In this document: positions 9,791 through 17,558 of the stretch, piece by piece | Layout of the letters: each line of letters starts with the position of its first letter | How positions within the stretch are numbered: the first letter of the stretch is position 1 | Source: Byssochlamys sp. IMV 00236 | Taxonomy: Eukaryota; Ascomycota; Eurotiomycetes; Eurotiales; Thermoascaceae | DNA length: 17,558 nucleotides | NCBI GenBank assembly: GCA_001931875.2 | Contig: MSJH02000593.1 | Span: 1 to 17,558, forward strand | Direction of reading: 5' to 3' | Notes under the pieces: generated by a model | The model's input: the letters and a program-made list of their open reading frames with translations, nothing else | The model's database searches: none | Told to the model about the DNA's origin: nothing | Made by a program: the position numbers and the translations under genes

Positions 9791-9935
9791 GGCTAGTGTG
9801 GTTATGTTTGATGAAAAGTAACCAAGTGGGTGTTAGGCTGGTGTGGTTATGTTTGGTGAAAGGCAACCAAGTGGGTGTTAGGCTAGCGTGGTTATGTTTG
9901 ATGAAAGGTAACCAAGCGAGGATTGAATCAGCTTG
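9791..9935. repeat. 45-bp tandem repeat, about three copies
   Basis: Units start at 9796, 9841 and 9886 (exactly 45 bp apart). Units 1 and 2 differ at about four positions; unit 3 diverges in its last third. The unit contains GTGTGGTTATGTTTG and AACCAAGTGGGTGTTAGGCT. The 45-bp length is a multiple of three and the array is open in frames on both strands. I have no evidence that it is translated. Confidence 0.85.
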
Positions 9936-10094
9936 GTCAAAAGCACTTTTGCCGTCAATCAATACACTTAACGGGCACACCTGAATTGACAAGGAGAACA
10001 AGAAGGAATACATGTTACTGCATTGTTTTTATTGATACGATCGACCAATGGCAACCGATATGATTGGTATAGAAAACTAGAAAATAAAAAACAG

Positions 10095-10773
10095 TTACAA
10101 TTTCCTGTTCGAAATGGATCCCAAAGATGGTCGTCGTTTTATAGGAAGAGATTTTCTTTTTCCTTGTACAAATTCAAATGGCAACGTCGGTAGCTGAGCA
10201 TTTTTCATGGGAGCCTTCGATATTGTACGATGGTATACGGCAATTTTGAAGAGGTCATCAAGGGCGCTTATCATAGACATTATGTCATTCTTTGTTTTGG
10301 GTATGGTAACTGTCGCAAGTTCAGTGAACGTATAGATACGAGGGTGAGTATGTGTTAGTGCATAGAATGTGATTGTTGTTCCAAGGGCTTGAAAGCACAA
10401 CACACCGGTCAAATTGCTGGTGACGATCTCCAGTTTTGCGAACACTCCCAAACGGTAAAAATCCATAATTGCCGATACATCTGATGATCCTTCACCCTTC
10501 AGTTCCCCAAAGCATGTACGAAAGGATGGTTGGTATTGTTCGTAGATGGTAACTTCATAATCGGGTCGTCGTCCTACATCCGTGCCGTTTTCAGGGATGG
10601 TATTCGTACATTTAGCCATCTTCTCATCCATTTCATGCAAGTAATGATTGGATAAGGGGATGAACAATTGAACAAGCCAATTCGGATTCACCAATTTCGC
10701 CAGCATCCAAATCCTTCATAGCAGGTAAGAGTGATTCCACCGCAGCAACAATACTTTGTTCTGGGTGTTGTAT
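10095..10773 (-). pseudogene. Frameshifted gene with possible PD-(D/E)XK nuclease motif
   Basis: The minus-strand frame 10095-10637 encodes a coherent protein with GRRPDYEVTIYEQY and, about 20 residues on, CFGELKGEG; RPD...GExK is the arrangement of the PD-(D/E)XK nuclease fold. Helical and strand-like segments follow (YTFTELATVTIPKTKNDIMS) and a basic tail (GKRKSLPIKRRPSLG). Upstream, a different frame at 10636-10773 continues the same kind of protein (QHPEQSIVAAVESLLPAMKD, then ELACSIVHPLIQSLL) and stops at TGA 10633-10635. Joining them needs a one-base frame change and no splice site fits, so I call it a frameshifted copy. An intact start and N terminus are missing. The family looks like a lineage-specific multi-copy gene of Mucorales, but I cannot name it and the nuclease link rests on motif alone. 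Confidence 0.5.
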
Positions 10774-11070
10774 TCAGCTTTGTTTGTTATTGAAAAAAGG
10801 CTATTAAGTCGGTGACTTGCGAATTAGATTCTTTATTAAGAGCTAAATATTATTAAATTAAGTTTGTGTGAGAGTTTACTTGGGTAGAGAATCTATGACC
10901 GCTATTTATATTACTGCCGTCACTGACATTATTTATGTTAATGTTATTATTGTTATACTAGTAGCTACTATAGTTATTATTAGTATAAGTTATTCTTATC
11001 AGATGCGATAGAGGAATGTAAAGTAGAATGCATACTCTACTGTAAGATTATACTCGAGTTATTATAATGA
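10774..11070. other. Low-complexity AT-rich stretch between broken ORFs
   Basis: Rich in TTATTATTGTTATA-like words with TAGTAGCTACTA at about 10960. No coding frame is supported. It may be degraded sequence linking the broken ORFs on either side. Confidence 0.4.
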
Positions 11071-11874
11071 TTATCTCATCAAACACGTCACTGGGCCAAC
11101 TTTTTTCAAGGCAAGGTTGATCAACTTCTGTCACGTAGCCAAGTTACTGATTTCATTTTCATGATACATTTGGAGGATGCCTTTGATTGACATGAACAAG
11201 GCGAGATCAAGGATACTCGGCAATGACAACGATTTTAAAACTTCTTGATGCAAAATTGCCAACAAAGAAGGAGGAAATTTTTCGATTGGCATAGATTCGT
11301 ATTTTACGCGTTTTTGTAATACCAACACAGATGAAATGCACCTGTCAACAAGCGAGGACACAATATTAACAAAATGCTAAATCAGTTTAACTGAAAACAC
11401 TTACAGAAGATCATTAAAGCACCGATCAATACCCATATTGCTTTGAAAGTTCGACAAGCACGAAGAGAAATAATCATGGAACTTGGTGACAATGTTTGTC
11501 TTCTGTACTATTCAAGGTAAAACATCATCAAGAGCAGGAACCTTGAAACCATGTTGATTCACATATAGTTTCAATTCGTCCTTTGAAATGGTATAGTGCT
11601 CACAACACGGGCATGCAAAATAACGTACATTTGCATTTCCTGGGTTTCTGTTTCCGGATTTTGCCCTGTATATGTTCGTAGGCAACAGAATGAAATGTCG
11701 ATTGTATATGTGCATTCGTGTTTTTTGATGCGTAGTGAAAGTCATATTGTCAATGCAAAAAGGACATAGCTTTTCAATGATTAACATAGTATACCAAGGA
11801 TATGATACAAACAAATGAATAATGAATGCACCAACGACAAATGCTAAAGTAAATGTAGAAGCAATGGAATACAA
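11071..11874 (-). pseudogene. Broken gene with zinc-finger-like CxxC pairs
   Basis: A minus-strand coding trace interrupted by in-frame stops. The part below 11874 has CPFC followed by spaced histidines, then FACPCCEHYTISKDELKLY ending in QHGF, resembling two zinc fingers, the second with Tyr where a first His is expected. The frame hits TGA at 11512-11514 and continues sensibly (QKTNIVTKFHDYFSSC), crosses a likely 63-nt intron at 11342-11404 (GTAAGTG donor, GACAG acceptor), hits TGA at 11131-11133, and continues to TAA at 11071. The continuity suggests a decayed gene, not separate small genes. It may be the N-terminal part of the broken gene at 10095-10773, since strand and order fit. No function can be assigned. 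Confidence 0.42.
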
Positions 11875-11954
11875 CCAAAGTCAGCTATGTATGTTCATTT
11901 GTACTACATAACTGCAAGAAATCATCCTCCAGCCATCTTGTTTCCAATTACACA

Positions 11955-12402
11955 GTTGCCATTGTGGAAGGTGAAGATGAACTGGTAAGGCTCTTTCATA
12001 TCACGCTTTATTTTCATATAAAATATAATAAAAAATTTCAGTTCCTCTTTTGTACAATTAAAAGAATGTACATATACCGATTAAGAAACGCGAAAACAAC
12101 CGAGTTCACTGGTGACGAAGCATTGCTTGGAGAAGAATATTCTAAATTGTTTAAGTTAATTTGGAGAGCAAAGGTAAAGTGCTTGGCAATCGTATTTTAT
12201 TTCAAAGTATTGATAATTAAAACAAATTATGTAGGAGATAATAGCAAAACAAGCAAATTGGTTAGTATGTCTAGAAGGTTAATTGATGCTAAATATGAGA
12301 GTAGTGACGAGTGATGTTGAAAAGATCCATTTTCCTCATTTAATCAGGTCTCGAAAATTAAATTATGATATTGAGACGAGAGAGATGATCAACACCTTCT
12401 AG
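11955..12402 (+). pseudogene. Unidentified plus-strand coding trace with in-frame stop
   Basis: Plus-strand trace with probable exons ending at 11984 (VEGEDEL), at 12042-12173 and from 12235, with GTAAGG and GTAAAG donors and TTTCAG and TGTAG acceptors. The middle exon encodes RLRNAKTTEFTGDEALLGEE and FKLIWRAK; the third starts EIIAKQANWLVCLEG, meets TAA at 12280-12282, then runs on in the same frame as RVVTSDVEKIHFPHLIRSRK to TAG at 12400. The soluble, charged composition looks coding, but I do not recognise the family. The stop could also mean an exon boundary I misplaced. Its neighbours are also broken, which favours decay. Confidence 0.35.
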
Positions 12403-12407
12403 TGAGG

Positions 12408-12968
12408 CTACTGACTACAATGATTGCTACGATCTATAGGCTTGTTTTTTTTATGGACTAAAGTGCATAGGTAATAGCCTACACTGGATGAGGAGGGGTT
12501 TAGTGGTAATACCCATGACTCCTCAGCGTCTTGCATAAATTCGTTTCCAAACTCATTAAAATCTCCGCCGTGATTATTCTCGGAAACGACTTGAAAGCTC
12601 AGTAGTATAAAAAAAGTATACTTGGTTACCTGCTTCAGCAAGTTCGCGCATTTTTCGCAAATATTGTTTATAAGGACTTCAGAATGCTCAAAAATCCTCT
12701 GTTTTACTTCAAGAACGCAATAAAAGGATTATCATCAAACAACTCCAACAAAAATATGTGTGCTCGGGAAACAGTTTTTTTTAGCACATTTTAAAGTCTC
12801 TTCTTTTACTGTCCCAGACTCAGAGTTGAACTCATTTAGCAACGCGTAAAGTAGAATTACGATGTATACTGTTTTCGATACTGATAGGCCAAGTTGACAA
12901 ATTGGACAATCTGATCCTCTTTCACATATTCCTTGCAAAGATGGTGTACTGTTTCTTTCTATCGCCAT
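12408..12968 (-). pseudogene. Unidentified minus-strand coding traces with CxxC motifs
   Basis: Two neighbouring minus-strand traces. The first, from ATG at 12968, reads MAIERNSTPSLQGICERG then DCPICQLGLS, and after a possible 51-nt frame-preserving intron (GTATCG to AATGAG) reads KEETLKCAKKNC before stop. The second, further down, reads RIFEHSEVLINNICEKCANL, has a likely intron after LLKQ (GTAACC donor, TTCAAG acceptor) and continues with an acidic stretch to the end at 12408. The CxxC pairs suggest metal binding. A frame break lies between the two traces. No family is recognised; it may be a broken gene or one with exons I cannot join. Confidence 0.3.
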
Positions 12969-13184
12969 CCGGTTCGTGTTTCGGTCTCAAAAACAGTGAT
13001 AAAGTATTACTATACTAGACCAAGCCGTCATCATAGGTCAAGGGAAAATGACTCTGAAAAAATCAATCAAAATAGGAAAGTGAATAAAAAATATTTTCAA
13101 AATGCGGGGACGAATAGTACGAATGTCCGATCACTTGTTGCATGTGATTCACACTGTCTCCTTTCAATATTCAAGCATGTGAAG

Positions 13185-13232
13185 TTTTCATTTTCTTTTT
13201 TCCCCCTTCTTTCATTTCTTTTTCTCTTTTTG
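13185..13232 (+). promoter_or_regulatory. CT-rich tract upstream of the hydrolase gene
   Basis: A nearly pure pyrimidine run including TCCCCCTTCTTTCATTTC ends 6 nt before the chosen ATG. It matches the tracts before the receptor and PMT genes and probably marks the transcription start region. The rest of the 12969-13238 spacer shows nothing else I can name. Confidence 0.45.
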
Positions 13233-13238
13233 CTTATA

Positions 13239-15317
13239 ATGTTGGATCATTTAATAGGGAAACCATCGACAAGCTGGAAGAGGATTCAAGTGTTGTTGAC
13301 ATTAATTATCGGGTAAGTCTTATAAAATATGTACTGTTCATTGTACTCACATTTTATAGTTGGCACATCGTTTTGAATGGTAAAACAAGGCAATTGCCAA
13401 ACATAATACAAAACATAAATAAGAAATCAGGTAACCCAAGTTGATTTGTTTGTGTATACAATTTATTAATGTATAAAAAAGTGGGCGGTTCACCTTGGAG
13501 AATCGTGTTTGGTGCTTGGTTATTTCAATACTTTGTTAAAAATATCTTTTTGCTTGTTGGTTTAAATGGTGAGTACTCTACTATTTATATATCTTTACTC
13601 ATAGCTCTTTATACGTGTCATATAGCCCCTGATCCATTAGCAAGATCCGTAAGTTATATGTACTATGATTGCTTTATAATTTATCATCTACTGTTTTAGT
13701 ATAGTCGTAGCTTTTATCGAGCCACTTGGATATTAACCGCTCTTGATGCTGGATTCTTTACTGCTATGCCTCTTAAACCTAAATGGGCACGTGATTTCTT
13801 TTCTATCCTCTTTTCAGTCTATTACCTCATCTTTGCCGATGCCGCTGAAGAAAAAGTCAGGAGGATTCGTGCGACTATCTCGATTGAGCAGATGCGATGT
13901 TCTTGGGAAAAGGGCTACCAGAATATGTTTTTACGAACATTTTCTCGAATCATGTTTCAACCACGCATGAACATCCGAGATACCATCATCATCGATAGAC
14001 CCAATGATAAGCCTCCTACTGAAATATACCGATACTATGCTAGATCACCAGAGACATTCTCTGATAATGATACCATTATCTTGAATATTCCCGGTGGCGG
14101 CTTTGTAGCTATGCCACCTCCTTGTCATGAAGACCCTATCACTCATTGGGCTAAGCATACAGGCCTTCCTGTGATCAGCATCAACTATAAAAAGGCTCCA
14201 GAATACTCTTTCCCTTGGCCTATTGAAGAATGCTTTGATATCTACACTAGCATCGTGCAGACAAAGGGTAAAGTAATTGGTCTTTCCGGTAAAAAGAATA
14301 TCAACATTATTATCATTGGTGACTCAGCGTAAGATAGTGAGAAAGAAAAGAAAAGAAAAAAAGGATACTAACGTTGATAAAGAGGAGGTAACATCTCTTG
14401 TGGTGTGGTCACAAAGGTGATTGAACACCAACAACTTCCAAAGCCTATAGGATTAATCTTGATCTATCCCGCACTTGACTTTGAGTTATCATGTTGGATG
14501 TCGCCCGAGCAATTATCACTTATCCGTGTCGAATCTCAAGCCAACATGTTCCGCTCAAGTTCTTTCAACAACATCTTACAAACAAAGGACCACTTGAGCC
14601 ACGCGAGCCCATTGAGCGTTGTGCCCGACGTGGAGAAATCAAGTGGATGGAAAAGACTGTTTGGTATAAAGAAACGGGAGCCCATAAAGGATAAAGTCAA
14701 GACAACCTATGAGGCATGGGTCTCATCTCGTGTGGCTATGACAAGTCGAATGACATTCTTCAATGATAGATTACTTTCACCTGATATTGTTCGAGCCATG
14801 GCTATCTGTAAGGTGTCTCTGTTTATATGAAACGTACACTAACACCCTCTTATTAGTATACCTAGGACCCCATGCTCCTCCCGATTTCAGCACAGATTAT
14901 CTGCTATCACCCGTCAACACATCCGATGACATACTCGCTCATTTCCCACCTACTTATATGATGTGTGGTGAAAAAGATCCTCTGGTGGATGATACGGTCA
15001 TCTTTGCTGGTCGCATTCGACAAGCTAGATTAAAGTATCGTCAGGAACATCCTTTGGATGAAGCATTCCCTCAAGGTGATAGAGTACGTGTCAAGTTTTT
15101 AGAAGGCATGAGTCATGGATTCTTGCAGATGACTGCTTTCCTACCAGAAGCCACACAGGCCATCAAGACTTTAGGAGATTGGATGATAGAGATTCAAAAT
15201 AATGTACAGAGAAAACCATACAAAAAATTAGGAGATGATCATCTGGCAGAGATCAGCACTAGTGAAAAAGACTTGCTTCACCGTAGAAAACAATTACTAG
15301 TCAACGGACTCTATTAG
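13239..15317 (+). CDS. Membrane-anchored HSL-type alpha/beta hydrolase
   Basis: Likely esterase or lipase of the alpha/beta hydrolase-3 (hormone-sensitive-lipase-like) family; substrate unknown. Exons: 13239-13312, 13360-13430, 13482-13568, 13626-13648, 13700-14328, 14383-14807, 14857-15317; 1770 nt, 589 aa. The N terminus has hydrophobic segments at about 14-29 and 55-75 and another near 117-131, suggesting a membrane anchor. The oxyanion region is IPGGGFVAM (216-223), with Pro where HSL members have His of HGGG. The nucleophile motif GDSAGGN (Ser294) is split by an intron inside the Ala codon. Acid and base are Asp477 (CGEKDPLVDD) and His523 (EGMSHGFLQM). A long insertion between about 345 and 425 separates the core halves and contains basic stretches (WKRLFGIKKREPIKDK). 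ATG 13239 follows a pyrimidine tract; an open frame upstream from 12933 is not convincing as protein. Confidence 0.9.
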
Positions 15318-15325
15318 ATCTTTTC

Positions 15326-15331
15326 TTTATT
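15326..15331 (-). terminator. Poly(A) signal overlapping the Med1 stop codon
   Basis: The minus strand reads GAATAATAAAGA at the end of Med1, so AATAAA shares bases with the stop. Cleavage 10-30 nt downstream would fall in or next to the last codons of the convergent hydrolase gene. Confidence 0.4.
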
Positions 15332-17492
15332 ATTCGTATTTTATCGCTTTTTTAAATACAAGGCTCATATCATCTTCTTGTCTTTCTCGTTTGATAAAAC
15401 TGTCTTGACCCATTCGATTGGATAACCATCGAATAAAGGCTGGGAGATTGTAGGTGGATTGAAGCTCTTTCGACATAAGATCTTGTTTAAACACATTTGT
15501 ATTCCATTTATGAATTGGTGAAGACTGTAAACGGACGATGGGTTTCGTAGGATCGTTTGCTGGAATGTCGATCGATAATGATACCATAATGAACGATGAT
15601 GCCGATGGTGGTGATAGTGTGATGTGTATCGAATAAGGCGCATCTACAGTAGCCACTTCAACTATGAGATTATCTTCCTTTTCGCTCTCTATACACGACA
15701 GATGAGTATACGCATACACATCTAGACTTGAATTCCTTACCAGCCAAGATACCCTTTAAAGAAAAGGAAACAGTGTTGTCCATAGAATTTTTGATGATTT
15801 GAGTAGTGTTGAATATCGATTTAAACAATATATTAAACATTTCTTGCTGTCTAAGGCACTGTGGATATTGTTATTCATCAAAGGATCACGCGTCTGTATG
15901 TCATATTTTTACCTGAATGATACTGTAAAGTTGCACTGGATGTTGAAATGGAATTCTAGTTACAATTTTTGCAGAGACTTTTGAAGAAGACATCCATTTA
16001 TAGATTTGTTTATCGTGAATATATTGTTTGGTTGGGACGATATCAGGCACAAGCATTTCTTCTAGTGACAATGTTTCGCTTGTCACTGATGTTGATGTGG
16101 TTGATGCAACAACATGGTCTGAGATGACTGAATCCGTATTGATCATCCCTGAAAGATTCATTATTTTCTGGCATAATCCGTCAGACATTGGTATAGGAGG
16201 ATCAAGTGTGGCAATGAATCTGATCTGTACTGAAGGTGTCGAGGAAAGCGGTTTAACAAATCTCAGGGGAGACATAAACTTTGGATAGTTGTTTTCGTAA
16301 ACGACCTTGAATTGTTCACTGTCAATGTCTTCCTCAGTTTCATCAAATTCTAGTAAATAATTGGATCTTGTCGTAGGTAGATAATGCATCTCTTGAATAC
16401 AGTCCTCAAACGATATTAGCAATTTGGATGATTGGCTCAGTATAGGATGATACTCGTCCCGTTGTATGTATTGTTCTTTTACTTGTTCCCAGTCTATGTC
16501 ATTGTGGGATTTATCTACCCAGTAGCAAATAGAGATACCAGGATAGTTCAAATGTAAGCATGGTATACCATGTCCTTCGAGTAATATCGTCAACAAGTCA
16601 GGCTCTACTTGTCTATTCATCAAGTTAGTCACTTCTACTTTTGATAAACACAAAACCTACAGTTCATTAGAGCATATTGTCTTCAAGTCTTTTAATAGGT
16701 TATTTATAATAGAAAAGAAATCCATAGGTTTATGCTTAACATTCAGTTGATCTAACAATGCTAAACTCTGCAGGTTTCTTTTAAACAATTCAAAATTGCA
16801 TGATTGAAGGTTCTCTTTTAGTATCCTATCTACTCTATCACCTTCTTCGGCTTGCATTGACTCTGATACAAATGTAACCTTTGTGTTATGTATCCGACCC
16901 ACATCGTCAATATCGATCTAATGAGCCCCACCGTCCTCAATGTTAGTCTATTACTCTTACTATACACAATATTTATCCTACATCAATCACAATCAACGTT
17001 CCTCCTAGTGTAATCGTGGTTATAGGGTTTTCCGTTTCAAACATCTTGGATGAATCAACAAACGTAATCAGCCTATATTATATCAATTTCTCTTTCTTTA
17101 CCATAAAGCCTGATATACTCACCCCATGGATTGCGCTATCTTTTCGAGTCGCTGTATCTCTATCTTTGACTTGCTTTCGTCCTTCTCTTTGAGTGATTCT
17201 TCCAGGCGTTCCTTGGACTTTATTAATATATTCTTCAATCGAATCACTGTACTTTCGAGGGTTGCTTGTTCCTAAAGAATCTAGTTGAGTCTATCGCGTG
17301 TCTTTTAGTACTGATTTACTTTTAAATGAGTAAAGTGCTTGCGAAACGCGGGATCAGCTCCAGCACCCATTTTCATGACATCTCCCAAGACTTCAGTTTC
17401 GAATTGTGAGCATATGTTACGTATCGAATTGATATGTTGAGAGAATTCTTGTCTTGTTTTATCTAGATTCACTGGCCCTAGTGCATGAAGCT
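15330..17492 (-). CDS. MED1: Mediator complex subunit 1 (Med1), 5' end unresolved
   Basis: Subunit of the Mediator middle module, which links transcription factors to RNA polymerase II. Exons (minus): 17320-17492, 17123-17271, 16982-17072, 16661-16917, 15913-16612, 15741-15858, 15330-15688; about 614 visible residues. Landmarks match the order in animal MED1: TITLGGTLIVIDIDIDDV, then NFELFKRNLQSLALLDQL, EGHGIPCLHLNYPGISICYW, PPIPMSDGLCQKIMNLSGM and KIVTRIPFQHPVQLYSII followed by LRQQEMFNILFKS. The first visible part is coiled-coil-like (KSKERLEESLKEKDESKSKI). The 48-nt intron at 16613-16660 is a multiple of three and contains TAG in frame, so an ORF finder splits the gene there. The first exon is taken to start after TATATAG at 17493; upstream the frame has a stop and then a T run at the window edge, so the true start is unknown. 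Confidence 0.88.
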
Positions 17493-17533
17493 CTATATAT
17501 TTTTAAGAGATCATTGTGCTCTTTTCTGAAATC

Positions 17534-17558
17534 TTTTTTTTTTTTTTTTTTTTTTTTT
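17534..17558 (+). repeat. Homopolymer T run at the window edge
   Basis: At least 25 T, continuing to the last base. It lies in or just before the 5' part of Med1 on the minus strand and may mark a sequence gap or a true homopolymer. Confidence 0.7.

Noticed and set aside
11071..11514. TGA read as an amino acid in the broken minus-strand ORF
   Set aside because: The well-identified genes here use sense codons normally, with no in-frame TGA after splicing; decay is simpler.
12933..13238. N-terminal extension of the hydrolase from the open frame upstream of 13239
   Set aside because: The extension is low-complexity and covers the CT-rich promoter tract; ATG 13239 sits at a normal position after it.
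15901..16902. Two separate genes instead of one Med1
   Set aside because: The only break is a TAG inside a 48-nt intron with good splice and branch signals, and both sides match consecutive Med1 segments.
1..17558. CRISPR arrays, bacterial operons or viral genes
   Set aside because: Spliced eukaryotic genes throughout; repeats present are minisatellite-like, with no regular spacers and no viral hallmark genes seen.

Overview
The window reads as nuclear DNA of an early-diverging filamentous fungus, most likely Mucoromycota (Mucorales-like). The evidence is AT-rich spacers, many short introns (about 45-70 nt) with GTAAG/GTATG donors and CTAAC/CTAAT-type branch sites, and gene content that fits this group. 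The genus cannot be read from the sequence.

Layout, left to right. (1) 1-522, plus: 3' part of ribosomal protein uS4 (RPS9). (2) 523-1471: spacer with poly(A) signal, a CCAAT palindrome and a TATA box. (3) 1472-2040, plus: four-exon gene for a small KGG-repeat stress protein (Con-10/GsiB type), with roughly one repeat per exon. (4) 2401-4542, minus: nine-exon gene for a 570-aa Frizzled/Smoothened-type receptor with signal peptide, ten-cysteine CRD and seven membrane segments. (5) 4727-7875, minus: 13-exon gene for an 816-aa protein O-mannosyltransferase, PMT1-like. (6) About 7.9-13.2 kb: a gene-poor island with a 63-T tract, degenerate repeats, a 45-bp tandem repeat and several broken ORFs, one carrying a possible PD-(D/E)XK nuclease motif. 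(7) 13239-15317, plus: seven-exon gene for a 589-aa membrane-anchored HSL-type alpha/beta hydrolase. (8) 15330 to about 17492, minus: Mediator subunit 1 (Med1), 5' end unresolved beside a T run at the window edge. The hydrolase and Med1 stop codons are only 12 bp apart, tail to tail.

The exon structures were built by hand from splice signals and reading-frame continuity. Each sums to a whole number of codons, and several domains only become complete after splicing. The main genes are housekeeping or signalling genes with no obvious joint pathway. PMT and the receptor share a strand with a 184-bp gap, and a PMT could in principle mannosylate such an ectodomain, but that link is inference. The most interesting items are the fungal Frizzled-like receptor, the decayed nuclease-like family in the island, frame-preserving introns in PMT and Med1, and the very tight hydrolase/Med1 convergence.
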